33,727 bases of DNA from Paracoccaceae bacterium (GCA_029244725.1 JAQWQJ010000035.1:1-33727); one strand, 5' to 3'; shown: positions 8,084-16,931, counted from the stretch's first letter. Made by a program: numbers and translations. Notes: generated by a model from the letters alone, not told the origin.

Positions 8084-9214
8084 TTGGCACTTACAATCGG
8101 AATATGTGGCGGAGGAATTGGCGGCTTGAGCGCGGCTATTGCTCTGCGCAAAGCCGGTCATAATGTACAGGTTTTTGAGCGAGCCCCGGCTGCAAAAAGA
8201 GTTGGGGCGGATATCAACCTAACACCCAATGCAGTGTTTGCGTTGGATCAACTTGGCGTCGGCCCCTACCTTCGAGAAAGTGCAGCGAGACCAACTTTTC
8301 GGATCAGCCGCGATGGCGAAACCGGCGAGGAAACGTCGCGCATGCCTATGAGCGCCGCCGCTGAAGAAAAGTACGGAGCGCCACAACTGACCCTACATCG
8401 GGCAGATTTGATAAACGCGTTGCGAAGCCAGTTACCGTCCGAGGCCATTGCCTATGACAAGCATGCCGTGAAGCTGACTTCATCAGATGACAACGCGATC
8501 CTCAACTTCGCTGATTGTGGTTCCCAGGAATTTGACCTGGTTGTGGGAGCCGATGGAATTCATTCTGTTGTGCGGTCAGCGCTTTGGGGGGAAGACCACC
8601 CGCAATATACGGGTGTGGTTTCATACCGCGGTACTTTTCCAAATGATCGCGAACTTGGAATCCCCGATACCGACGCTTTCACCAAATGGTGGGGCGAAAT
8701 CCCAGAGAAGCAAATCGTCACGTTTCCATTGACTCAAGGAAAAGAGATTTTTGTCTTTGCGACGCTGCCGCAAGAAAATTGGTCGGAAGAAGGTTGGACG
8801 CTACCAGGTGACGTCGAAGACTTGCGAAAAGCATACGCCAATTTTCACCCCGATGCGCTAAAATTGTTGGATGCGCTGAATGACGTCACACGATCAGCTT
8901 TGCATGTTCGAGAGCCTATGACGAGATGGGCCAAAGCCAGCGCTACATTGTTGGGAGATGCGGCTCATCCAATGGTTCCTTTCATGGCACAAGGTGCGTG
9001 TATGGCAATCGAAGATGCTGTTGTTTTGTCTCGAGCTTTGCAATGCGCTGACAGAGATAGTCTTAAACCCGCTCTCGCAAGCTACGAAGCTGAAAGAAAG
9101 CCGCGCACGGCGGAAATTCAAAGAAGTTCACTAGCCAACGATTGGCTAAAAAAGGGCAGCAATGCCGATTGGGTCTATGGTTATGATGCCTGGACCACGA
9201 AACTAAACTCGTAA
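8084..9214 (+). CDS. FAD-dependent aromatic monooxygenase (salicylate-hydroxylase-like)
   Basis: The TTG start at 8084 follows AAAGGA by 5 bp and gives a protein beginning just before the FAD motif, as usual in the family. The 376-residue group A flavoprotein hydroxylase shows GGGIGG (9-14) for the ADP of FAD, GADGIHSVVR near 154-164 (DG motif) and GDAAHPMVPFMAQGA near 291-305 (GD motif). Relatives hydroxylate phenolic acids or hydroxypyridines using NAD(P)H, for example salicylate hydroxylase, 3-hydroxybenzoate 6-hydroxylase and 6-hydroxynicotinate 3-monooxygenase. It is the first gene of operon B behind the IclR-controlled promoter. It probably makes a dihydroxylated ring for the extradiol dioxygenase of operon A. 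The exact substrate is unknown. Confidence 0.88.
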   Translation: MALTIGICGGGIGGLSAAIALRKAGHNVQVFERAPAAKRVGADINLTPNAVFALDQLGVGPYLRESAARPTFRISRDGETGEETSRMPMSAAAEEKYGAPQLTLHRADLINALRSQLPSEAIAYDKHAVKLTSSDDNAILNFADCGSQEFDLVVGADGIHSVVRSALWGEDHPQYTGVVSYRGTFPNDRELGIPDTDAFTKWWGEIPEKQIVTFPLTQGKEIFVFATLPQENWSEEGWTLPGDVEDLRKAYANFHPDALKLLDALNDVTRSALHVREPMTRWAKASATLLGDAAHPMVPFMAQGACMAIEDAVVLSRALQCADRDSLKPALASYEAERKPRTAEIQRSSLANDWLKKGSNADWVYGYDAWTTKLNS

Positions 9215-9233
9215 TCAACGACAGGGAGAGACT

Positions 9234-10202
9234 ATGAGACACCTACTAAAAAGCGCATTTGTTGCGGCATCACTGATTGCAGTTCCCGCGACGGCTGAAG
9301 TCGTCAAAATTGACGCGGTAACTTTGGCGCCAAAGCCCGTGTACATTAATAACCCGTTTAAAATGTTCGTCGAAGAAGTGAACGAGAAATTCGCTGGTGA
9401 AGTTGAAATCAACTGGCGTGGTGGACCCGAAGTCATGCCACCGTTCAAGCAAGCCGAAGGCGTACGCAATGGCGCGGTCGACATGACCTACACAAGCCCA
9501 AGCTATTATCAAGGCTTGGTGCCTACGTCAGGCACGATGAACCTGTCGTTCAAGAATTACGCGGAAATTGCAGCCACCGACTATCACGAACGAATGGCTG
9601 AGCTTCATGCCGAAAAAGACCTCATTTTCCTTGGCGAAATTCCAGCGACCCAGCTGAATTTTGTCATTTACATGGGCGAGAAAGTTTCAGGTCTTGACGA
9701 TCTAAAGGGCAAGCGCATTCGGGTGTTCCCTACGTTGCTGCCGATTGTAAAGGCATTAGGCGCTGAGCCAATCGTGATGGCAATGGGTGATATTTTTACC
9801 GCAATGGAACGTGGTGCAATCGACGGTTATATGCAGGGGCCACTCGCTCAAGCTAAGCAGTTTGAAGGCTTGGTTGATACAGTCATCTTCCCTGGCGTTT
9901 ATCGCGCTGGCTTCCCAGTTCTTATCAACAAAGATACTTGGGGCCAGATATCAGAAGACACACAGCAACGTTTGACTGCGTTTCTGCGTGATGACTTCGC
10001 ACCACGAATGGACAATATTTGGGGCGACGCAATTGCCGAAAATATTGAACAGATGAAGGCGGCCGGCTTTACTATTCTTGAGCTGCCAGCAGACGAAGCA
10101 GCGCGCTATGAGCAAATGGCTATGGACGCTGCATGGGCTGTTACTGCTGCCAACGCTGGCGACGACGTTGCTGCTGAGCTACGTGGGATGTTGGACAAGT
10201 AA
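9234..10202 (+). CDS. TRAP transporter periplasmic binding protein, DctP type
   Basis: The start ATG 9234 follows AGGGAGAG. The 322-residue protein has a Sec signal peptide (MRHLLKSAFVAASLIAVPATA) with likely cleavage after residue 21. The mature domain has the DctP fold landmarks: LKGKRIRVFPTLLP followed by MAMGDIFTAMERGAIDG, which contain the Arg that usually binds a substrate carboxylate. It should capture an organic anion, probably the aromatic acid or sulfate ester that feeds this region. A strong hairpin terminator directly follows, which would keep this protein in excess over the membrane subunits. Confidence 0.92.
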   Translation: MRHLLKSAFVAASLIAVPATAEVVKIDAVTLAPKPVYINNPFKMFVEEVNEKFAGEVEINWRGGPEVMPPFKQAEGVRNGAVDMTYTSPSYYQGLVPTSGTMNLSFKNYAEIAATDYHERMAELHAEKDLIFLGEIPATQLNFVIYMGEKVSGLDDLKGKRIRVFPTLLPIVKALGAEPIVMAMGDIFTAMERGAIDGYMQGPLAQAKQFEGLVDTVIFPGVYRAGFPVLINKDTWGQISEDTQQRLTAFLRDDFAPRMDNIWGDAIAENIEQMKAAGFTILELPADEAARYEQMAMDAAWAVTAANAGDDVAAELRGMLDK

Positions 10203-10224
10203 CCATTCTTCGACAAATAATGGG

Positions 10225-10256
10225 CGGAGCCAATTTGAGTTTGGCTCCGTTTTTTT
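10225..10256 (+). terminator. Intrinsic terminator (attenuator) between DctP and DctQ genes
   Basis: CGGAGCCAA (10225-10233) and TTGGCTCCG (10241-10249) form a perfect 9-bp stem with a 7-nt loop, followed by seven T residues at 10250-10256. It sits inside operon B, between the abundant binding protein and its permease genes, so partial read-through is expected. Confidence 0.9.
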
Positions 10257-10259
10257 CTG

Positions 10260-10775
10260 ATGGGAGCAATGGGCGTGGACGGTTTTTTTTCCTCGTTAAC
10301 TAAACTTTTCAGCAAGTTGAACCTGATTTGCGCAATACTTGGCGCTGCACTCCTATTTTTTATCGCTTTCATAATATGTTTTGAAGTTACTGGGCGCGCT
10401 CTTGGTGGTGCTTCACGCCTTTGGGTCATTGAGACAAGCGAGTACGCGCTTCTTTATATCACTTTTCTGGGCGCACCGTATCTACTCGAAAAAAACATGC
10501 ACGTGGTTCTTGATCTCGTTTACGACAGCTTCAAACATACATGGCGCCTTGTATTTCAAGCGCTCAATTCCGGCATTGGTTTTTTGGTTTGCGCAATTTT
10601 AACAATAGTAGGAATTATCGTGGTGGCCGAGCAATTTGAACTTGGCGTTCGCGAGGTTACCGTGATGCGCCCGCACAGTTGGTGGCTTACCGCTGCATTT
10701 CCATTGGGGGCTGGTTTAATGGCTTTCCAGTTCCTGGAACAGTTTGTCCGCACCCTCAAAGGTAAGGTTTTGTAG
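10260..10775 (+). CDS. TRAP transporter small permease, DctQ type
   Basis: This protein of about 171 residues has four hydrophobic segments (roughly 18-42, 57-75, 95-120 and 137-157), the usual four-helix DctQ topology, with ARPHSWW-like sequence before the last helix (MRPHSWWLTAAFPLG). The start is uncertain. ATG 10260 lies immediately after the terminator T-tract. ATG 10269 and GTG 10275 are alternatives, and GGAG at 10263-10266 is best spaced for GTG 10275. It forms the membrane complex with the DctM protein, whose gene begins 2 bp after this stop. Confidence 0.85.
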   Translation: MGAMGVDGFFSSLTKLFSKLNLICAILGAALLFFIAFIICFEVTGRALGGASRLWVIETSEYALLYITFLGAPYLLEKNMHVVLDLVYDSFKHTWRLVFQALNSGIGFLVCAILTIVGIIVVAEQFELGVREVTVMRPHSWWLTAAFPLGAGLMAFQFLEQFVRTLKGKVL

Positions 10776-10777
10776 TT

Positions 10778-12094
10778 ATGGAATGGTATTATATCATTGC
10801 CATCATCCTTGGCCCTCTCTTTGTTCTAATGATTGCGGGCCTTCCGGTCGCTTTCGCATTCCTGGCCGTTAATATCGTAGGTTCATTTGTACTGATGGGC
10901 GGCTTGCCGGGCGTAAAGCAACTCGTTCTAAATTCAGTCGACTCAGTATCCAGCTTCACGCTTATTCCCATCGCGCTATTCATGATTATGGGCGAAGCGA
11001 TGTTCCGATCCGGAATTGCTATTGAGCTGATGGACACGCTCGACAAATGGTTTGGGCGTTTGCGTGGTAGACTTGCCTTAATGGCTGTAGGTGGTGGGGT
11101 GCTATTTTCGACACTAACCGGCAACTCTATGGGATCCATCGCGTTACTTGGATCATCGCTGACGCCAGAGATGGAAAAACGCGGTTACGCAAAACAGATG
11201 TCCCTTGGTCCGATTTTGGGTTCATCTGGTCTGGCGATTATGATCCCACCATCGTCGTTGGCGGTTGTACTCGGCGTCATCGCTGAACTCTCGATCGGAC
11301 GGATCTTGATCGGCATCATCATCCCGGGTCTTTTGATGGCGTTTCTCTACATCATCTACATTCTAGGACGCTGCCAACTACAACCGCATCTTGCCCCGTC
11401 ATTTGACGTTCCAAAAGTGGCTCTACGCGAAAAGTTAACTGCTACGGCAACAAATATTTTGCCGCTTACGTTTGTTGTCTTTTCGGTAGTTGGCGTAATT
11501 TTTCTTGGGATTGCGACACCTAGCGAGGCCGCAGCAACTGGTGCATTTTCAACGCTACTACTTGCGGCAGTGAAACGCCGACTAACTTTTAAGGTTTTTG
11601 GGGACACGATGTTTTCCAGTGCCAACATTTCGGTGATGGTGCTGTTGATCGTTTCGGGTGCGGTGACGTTCTCGCAGCTCTTGGCATTCACCGGGGCGAC
11701 CTATGGAATGATAGACGCCGTCATGTCGATAGACATGTCCAACGGTTCGATTGTATTTTTAATGATCTTGTTGGTGATTTTGATGGGTATGTTTATGGGC
11801 CCGTTACCAATCATGCTGATCACGCTGCCAATTTTCATCCCGGTCGTGATCCAATTTGGCTACGATCCCATCTGGTTTGCAGCGATGTATTTGGTAGCCA
11901 TTGAAACTGGCGCAACCTCGCCACCCTTTGGGGCCGCCTTGTTTGTGATGAAAGCCGTTGCGCCCAAAGGTACAACGATGGGAGATATTTACCAGGCTGC
12001 TGTGCCGTTTATCGTCTGTGATTTCCTCGCTATCCTTTTGCTATTTTTCTTTCCGCAGATCGTAACGTATCCAGTGGAACTGATGTTCAATTGA
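10778..12094 (+). CDS. TRAP transporter large permease, DctM type
   Basis: This 438-residue protein is very hydrophobic with about 12 transmembrane stretches. Family landmarks include GLPVAFAFLAVN near the N-terminus, the SGSSIA-like LTGNSMGSIALLG, the ILGSSGLAIMIPPSS segment and PPFGAALFVMKA near the C-terminus. It is the Na+-coupled transport channel of the tripartite system, in the inner membrane with the DctQ protein. It is full length. Its stop overlaps the TTG start of the GST gene, showing that the operon continues past the transporter. Such coupling links the imported substrate to the downstream enzymes. Confidence 0.92.
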   Translation: MEWYYIIAIILGPLFVLMIAGLPVAFAFLAVNIVGSFVLMGGLPGVKQLVLNSVDSVSSFTLIPIALFMIMGEAMFRSGIAIELMDTLDKWFGRLRGRLALMAVGGGVLFSTLTGNSMGSIALLGSSLTPEMEKRGYAKQMSLGPILGSSGLAIMIPPSSLAVVLGVIAELSIGRILIGIIIPGLLMAFLYIIYILGRCQLQPHLAPSFDVPKVALREKLTATATNILPLTFVVFSVVGVIFLGIATPSEAAATGAFSTLLLAAVKRRLTFKVFGDTMFSSANISVMVLLIVSGAVTFSQLLAFTGATYGMIDAVMSIDMSNGSIVFLMILLVILMGMFMGPLPIMLITLPIFIPVVIQFGYDPIWFAAMYLVAIETGATSPPFGAALFVMKAVAPKGTTMGDIYQAAVPFIVCDFLAILLLFFFPQIVTYPVELMFN

Positions 12095-12870
12095 TCGACA
12101 GGAAACTATACCAGTTTGGCGACAGCCCATGCTGCATGAAAGTGCGTATGGCGTTGGCGGCGAAATCCTTGACGTGGGAAGAAGTCTTTATCGAAAGCTG
12201 GAAGTTTGACCATTTCCAGCCGGAATACCTTGCGTTGAACCCTTCGGGCATTGTTCCGACGTTGGTCGAGGATGGACGGGTCGTCACGCAATCTAATGTG
12301 ATTGTCGAATATCTGGATGACGCCTATCCAACACCGTCGCTTCGGCCGGACGATCCATTTCTGGCGTCAATTATGCGCAAGTGGATGTATATTGAGCAGG
12401 ATCATCTGTTTGGTCATATCGTCACCCTTAGTTTCAATTCGATGATGAAGTTGAGGGTTGAAGGATTTGGTCTAAGACAGCTGAAAAAATGGTCCCATCG
12501 CCACCCAGACAAAGCCCGCGCTGACGATTATTTGCGCCGGGTCAGCGCTCCTGCGGATCCTGCAAAAGATGCGGCGGCACGCGTTGGCTTGAAGAAGTAT
12601 ATGGTGCATCTTGAAGAAGAGTTGCTGCGCTTTGATGGCCTATGGATTTGTGGCACGCAATTGACACTTGCGGAGGTCGCGCTGGCAGGGATTTTTGACC
12701 GGTTGAAATATCTGCAGGAAGAGGCGGTGTTTGCCGATCTACCCCGTGTTTCAAAATGGTTCGAACGCTTACAGTGCACTGCGATTTATCAAGAAGGTGA
12801 ACACAGGTTTTCTGCGCGGATGTGGGGTCCGCTCAAGCCAATTGCCGAGTATCGCGAACAGATAAGGTAG
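12091..12870 (+). CDS. Glutathione S-transferase family protein
   Basis: A TTG start at 12091 overlaps the DctM stop (TTGA), so translation is probably coupled. The 259-residue protein has a thioredoxin-like N-domain with a possible active-site SPCCMKVR (12-19), the cis-proline motif NPSGIVPTLVEDG (50-62) and the glutathione-contacting TQSNVIVEYLDD (66-77). A helical C-domain extends to the end with a long insert around 110-165. Catabolic GSTs act as isomerases (maleylpyruvate), dehalogenases or beta-etherases. Which one applies cannot be told; a beta-etherase or isomerase fits an aromatic pathway best. An in-frame ATG is not available near the start. Confidence 0.82.
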   Translation: MIDRKLYQFGDSPCCMKVRMALAAKSLTWEEVFIESWKFDHFQPEYLALNPSGIVPTLVEDGRVVTQSNVIVEYLDDAYPTPSLRPDDPFLASIMRKWMYIEQDHLFGHIVTLSFNSMMKLRVEGFGLRQLKKWSHRHPDKARADDYLRRVSAPADPAKDAAARVGLKKYMVHLEEELLRFDGLWICGTQLTLAEVALAGIFDRLKYLQEEAVFADLPRVSKWFERLQCTAIYQEGEHRFSARMWGPLKPIAEYREQIR

Positions 12871-12886
12871 CTAAGGGACTCGTAAA

Positions 12887-14458
12887 ATGACAAAAGACCG
12901 GCCAAGCTTTATCGTCTTTATGACCGACCAGCAGCGTGCCGATCATTTGGGATGTTACGGCAACCAGATTGTAAGGACACCAAACATTGATGCGATTGCG
13001 GGTCGAGGAACACGATTCAACAATTTCTACGTCTCGAACCCTATTTGCCAACCTAATCGCGCCGCCCTTGCGACTGGACAATTGACGTCCGTCAATGGTT
13101 GCCGGCAAAACGGTATACCGCTCGGACTGGATTGCACGACCTATGCTGATGTGTTGCGTGCCAGTGGGTATCGAACGGGGTTGGTGGGCAAAGCACATTT
13201 TCAGAACGTCTCGCCGATTGAGGCTAAGGCTCCGCAATCAAGAGGGACCGGAGATGATCCAACGGCACCCTATGATCTTTCGTTGCAGTCACAGCGTCGT
13301 GGATCAGATTATGAGAGCGAAATACGAACAAGTTGGATCAAAGATCCTGAGCGCGATCTACCGCTACCCTACTATGGATTTGACCATGTTCGCTTGTGCA
13401 TCGGTCACGGTGATCAGGTTGAGGGACATTATACCGGCTGGCTGCGAGAAAAATTGGCCGGCTCACCGGATCCTCGTGGTCGCACCGAGGCACTGCAAGA
13501 CGGCTCACCCGAAACACCGCAGATTTGGCGTACTGCTGTGCCAGAGGCGTTATACCCAACAACTTATGTGGCGGAACAGGCTTGCGAATTTCTAGCCGAA
13601 CAGGACGACACTCCGTTTCTGCTGGTTGTGTCTTTTCCTGATCCGCACCATCCGTTTACACCACCGGGCCGGTATTTCGATATGTACGATCCTGCGGAAA
13701 TTCCGCTGCCCAACTCCTTTGATCATCCAACGGGCGCGCGACGCGATTTGCCCGATCATATCCAGCGGATATATGAGATCGGCGCAGAAAAGCCCGATGC
13801 CTTTTGGCCCTATCATGCGGACGCAGAGACGGTTCGGCGGATGATCGCGCTGAACTACGGCGCGATTTCCATGATTGACGAACAGGTCGGTGTCGTGATG
13901 CATGCCTTGGCTGAAGCTGGCAAGACCGAGAGCACGGAAATTATCTACACGTCGGATCATGGTGATTATATGGGGGATCACGGTACTGTTCTTAAACACG
14001 GCATTCACAGTCATGGCGTGATCCGCGTGCCCATGATTTGGGCCGACCCAAAAGCCAGCGAACCAGAGGTTACGTCGTTACAAGGCAGCGCGATCGACTT
14101 TGCGCCGACGCTTTTACAAAAAGCCGGCCTGAAGATCCCAAGCGGAATGCAAGGGCATGATCTTCTTACCGAAGGCGCTAAAAACTTGCCCGTATTGATT
14201 GAGGATTCGGGCTTAGCTATGACGTCAACAGATGGCCGAACGGCCTACCGAACTCTTGTGCATGACGGTTGGAGGATGAGCGTTTTTGAAGGTTCTGATT
14301 TGGGTGAGTTGTTCGATCTCAGTATGGATCCGGACGAGTTGGAAAACAGGTGGTCGGACGCTTCAGCAGCAGGCCAGAAAATGATGATGATGCAATTGCT
14401 TGTCGACATGATGATTACCTTGCGCAACACGTCGCTGGTCTCAACCCATCAAGCCTGA
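12887..14458 (+). CDS. Sulfatase of the alkaline phosphatase superfamily (CxPxR type)
   Basis: This 523-residue protein begins with the metal-binding FMTDQQRADHLGCYG (Asp14). It carries the modification motif CQPNRAALATG with Cys54-x-Pro56-x-Arg58, the site converted to formylglycine in active sulfatases. Further ligands are Asp357-His358 (TSDHGDYMGDHG) and Lys370 with His371 (LKHGIHSHG). There is no signal peptide, so it acts in the cytosol after uptake. It would hydrolyse a sulfate ester, or possibly a phosphonate or phosphate monoester as in related hydrolases. No formylglycine-generating enzyme is in the window. Its place between a transporter/GST block and a flavin monooxygenase suggests the imported substrate or an intermediate is sulfated. 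Confidence 0.88.
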   Translation: MTKDRPSFIVFMTDQQRADHLGCYGNQIVRTPNIDAIAGRGTRFNNFYVSNPICQPNRAALATGQLTSVNGCRQNGIPLGLDCTTYADVLRASGYRTGLVGKAHFQNVSPIEAKAPQSRGTGDDPTAPYDLSLQSQRRGSDYESEIRTSWIKDPERDLPLPYYGFDHVRLCIGHGDQVEGHYTGWLREKLAGSPDPRGRTEALQDGSPETPQIWRTAVPEALYPTTYVAEQACEFLAEQDDTPFLLVVSFPDPHHPFTPPGRYFDMYDPAEIPLPNSFDHPTGARRDLPDHIQRIYEIGAEKPDAFWPYHADAETVRRMIALNYGAISMIDEQVGVVMHALAEAGKTESTEIIYTSDHGDYMGDHGTVLKHGIHSHGVIRVPMIWADPKASEPEVTSLQGSAIDFAPTLLQKAGLKIPSGMQGHDLLTEGAKNLPVLIEDSGLAMTSTDGRTAYRTLVHDGWRMSVFEGSDLGELFDLSMDPDELENRWSDASAAGQKMMMMQLLVDMMITLRNTSLVSTHQA

Positions 14459-14468
14459 AAGGGAAGAT

Positions 14469-15662
14469 TTGGATCAAAAACCTCACAAAATCCTAATTGT
14501 CGGTGGGGGAATTGCAGGTTGCTGCGCAGCAATTGCACTTTCGCAGCGGGGCCACCGCGTTCAGATCGTCGAAAAACAGGATAAATGGCGGTTCAAAAGT
14601 TCAGGCATCTTTGTTTATGCCAATGGTTTGGTCAGCCTGGGCAAACTGGGATTACTCGATCCCATCTTGCGAGCCGGATTTGCTGTTCCCAATGGCCGCA
14701 ACGGTTATTTCGACCAATCCGGTGAACCCATTGTCGAGACAGTTTACCCCGAAGCTGACGGTGGAAAGATACCAGCGATCCTTGGCATCAAACGTGCCGA
14801 GATGCATCGCATCATGGCTAATCGGGTCTCTGAACTTGGGGTCTCAGTGCATCTTGGCACAACAGTTGTGGAATTAACCGAAGCGCATGGCTACGTCGAT
14901 GTGGTGTTTTCCGATGCAACCTCTGCACAATTTGATCTGGTGATCGGCGCGGATGGATTGCGTTCAGATATGCGGTCGCTGATAGGTATTGAAATGCCCC
15001 CACGCTATACCGGCTTTGGCATCTGGCGATCCGTGCATGAACGTCCCACAGATTTGACTGATAAAATCATGATGATGGGCACCGGCAAACGATTTGGCAT
15101 CATGCCGATCAGCGATGAATTGTTGTATACATTTGGCACCGTGGTTGCAGCCAAGGAAACATTTCATGCGCCTGACAGTTGGCCGGAAACCATGCGCGCC
15201 ACGTTCCAGGAGTTCAAAGGACCCGCGGCCCGGTTTTTGCACGAATTGAGCGGCAGATCCGAAGTTCTTTATACGGCAGTTGAAGAAGTATCACTGCCGT
15301 TACCCTGGCATAGGGGGCGTGTGCTGTTGATCGGTGATGCCGCCCACGCGTCGACGCCGTTTATGGGCCAAGGCGGGGCTATGGCGATGCAGGATGCAGT
15401 AGATTTAGCTGAAGCTCTGGAAATTCATGCCACGCCGGAACAGGCATTTACAGCGTTTGGTACGGCACGTTTTCCCGTTTGCGAGTTTGTTCAGACCGCC
15501 TCCCGCGCCGTGGGCGAGGCTGGCGCACGGGAAGAAAACCGTGATGTTCAGGCCCGAAATGCCGAAATTGAGCAAACTGCACAGCAAAAAGTGGATAAGT
15601 TCTATGACAGGTTGTCTGTGTTGATGGCGGAGGCGGAGTTGGTTCTGCGTCAGCCAAATTAA
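14469..15662 (+). CDS. FAD-dependent monooxygenase 2
   Basis: A TTG start at 14469 follows AGGGAAG. The 397-residue group A flavin hydroxylase has GGGIAG (12-17), a DG motif (VIGADGLRSDM, near 160) and a GD motif (LIGDAAHASTPFMGQGGAM, near 288-305). It is a paralogue-type partner of the first monooxygenase at 8084, with a longer C-terminus rich in charged residues (about 350-397). It probably hydroxylates a phenolic ring in the same pathway or acts on a different intermediate. It closes operon B; its stop lies 13 bp from the convergent end of operon C. Confidence 0.87.
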   Translation: MDQKPHKILIVGGGIAGCCAAIALSQRGHRVQIVEKQDKWRFKSSGIFVYANGLVSLGKLGLLDPILRAGFAVPNGRNGYFDQSGEPIVETVYPEADGGKIPAILGIKRAEMHRIMANRVSELGVSVHLGTTVVELTEAHGYVDVVFSDATSAQFDLVIGADGLRSDMRSLIGIEMPPRYTGFGIWRSVHERPTDLTDKIMMMGTGKRFGIMPISDELLYTFGTVVAAKETFHAPDSWPETMRATFQEFKGPAARFLHELSGRSEVLYTAVEEVSLPLPWHRGRVLLIGDAAHASTPFMGQGGAMAMQDAVDLAEALEIHATPEQAFTAFGTARFPVCEFVQTASRAVGEAGAREENRDVQARNAEIEQTAQQKVDKFYDRLSVLMAEAELVLRQPN

Positions 15663-15675
15663 CCGGATTGAGCCG

Positions 15676-16206
15676 TCAAAATCCTGTAAGTTGGATGCGA
15701 CCAGAAATCTCTGCATGCCGATTACTAAGCGAGCCTAAGCGCGCTTGGGTGGTCCAAAGTCCACCCATGATCTCGGCTTCTTTCAGGTTGACCGCACCAA
15801 CTATATCCGCGCCCTGCAAGGTCAGGTTCGCCATCACCAGAGCGTTTTGTAGGGTCAAAGATTTCAGCTTTGAACCGGCAAGTGACAAACAGCCCTGAAG
15901 GTTGCAATCCCTCAACAGCACGGCTTCGGCCTCTAGATTATCGGCTCGGAAATCAGTACGGAAATGGGCGCCCGTAAAGTCGCAGACGCCGGAAATTTTC
16001 GATCCACGCATCCAGGCAAGGCCTCGAAACGTGGTGCCCACAGCGCTTATCCCACCATTTAAAACGGCACCTGACAAGTCCAGCCCGCGCACTTCCAGCC
16101 TGTCCAGAATAAGGGGTTCATCAAGGGTTATTCCGCACGCGTCAACATGCTCACCGTGCTTCCACGGTCGTTTCAGATCAACGACTAGCGCTTGTGCATC
16201 GCTCAT
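15676..16206 (-). CDS. Pentapeptide-repeat-like protein
   Basis: This 176-residue protein is built of short repeats with a bulky hydrophobic residue about every five positions (for example LDLSGAVLNG, CDFTGAHFRTDF, CNLQGCLSLAGSKL, ANLTLQGADIVGAVNL). The pattern is that of a right-handed beta-helix of the pentapeptide-repeat type, from about residue 35 to the end. It starts within the stop of the SDR gene (ATGA overlap), so it is the last gene of operon C. Function is unknown. It could be a scaffold or a protein-DNA or protein-protein adaptor. It lacks a signal peptide and transmembrane helices. Confidence 0.75.
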   Translation of the reverse strand: MSDAQALVVDLKRPWKHGEHVDACGITLDEPLILDRLEVRGLDLSGAVLNGGISAVGTTFRGLAWMRGSKISGVCDFTGAHFRTDFRADNLEAEAVLLRDCNLQGCLSLAGSKLKSLTLQNALVMANLTLQGADIVGAVNLKEAEIMGGLWTTQARLGSLSNRHAEISGRIQLTGF

Positions 16207-16931
16207 TTGAAGACAAAGCCCCTATTCACAGGTAGCACTTGACCGGTCAATGTCAGCGCCGCTTCGCTCAGTAAAAACGCGACGGTTCCGGCGACATCAT
16301 CGGGTGGTTGTGGGCCAGGCACGGCCCGACCCTGTTCGTATTGGTCATGTCGACCTTGGGGCACGTATTCGGTGCTTTCTGTGGTAAGGATACCGGGCGC
16401 GATTGCGGTTACACCAATGCCGTCAGGGCCAAGTTCACGGGCCAGAGACCGGGTCATCGAGATCACCGCGCCTTTAGATGCCACATAACTCATCAGGTTT
16501 GGCGCGCCCCAAAGCGCCGTATCTGAAGCCACGTTGACAATCCGGCCAGAGCCAGACGCCCGAAGCGCTGGAGCGGTGGCGCGGGTCATAAGCCAGGTGC
16601 CGCGCACATTGACCTCCATAACGCGGTCCCAAGTTTCTACGTCGACGTCCTCAAAACCAATACCGCCGATCCCCGTTGCTATAGCCCCATTGTTGAACAA
16701 CCCGTGTAGAGGGCCATCAAGCGATCTGCCAACTTCAGCGATACTTTCCGGATCGCGCAAATCAACCGTGTGAAACGTGGCAGACAACGCGGCAGCAACT
16801 TCGCGCCCTTCGTCTTCCAGAATATCAACCAACGTCAGTCGGGCACCGGCTTCGGCAAGGTGGCGTGCGATGACGGCTCCTAGGCCTCGAGCCGCGCCCG
16901 ATAATAGTATGTGGCGTCCAGCTAGATTCAT
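16203..16931 (-). CDS. SDR-family dehydrogenase with intact catalytic residues
   Basis: This 242-residue classical SDR has SGAARGLG (11-18), NNGAIA near 80-85, Asn108, Ser136, Tyr149 and Lys153 (MSYVASKGA). All members of the catalytic tetrad are present, unlike the SDR of operon A. Its start overlaps the stop of the Rieske oxygenase gene (ATGA). That pairing suggests it dehydrogenates the cis-dihydrodiol made by a ring-hydroxylating oxygenase, restoring the aromatic ring as a catechol. Reduction of another carbonyl intermediate is also possible. Confidence 0.88.
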   Translation of the reverse strand: MNLAGRHILLSGAARGLGAVIARHLAEAGARLTLVDILEDEGREVAAALSATFHTVDLRDPESIAEVGRSLDGPLHGLFNNGAIATGIGGIGFEDVDVETWDRVMEVNVRGTWLMTRATAPALRASGSGRIVNVASDTALWGAPNLMSYVASKGAVISMTRSLARELGPDGIGVTAIAPGILTTESTEYVPQGRHDQYEQGRAVPGPQPPDDVAGTVAFLLSEAALTLTGQVLPVNRGFVFK

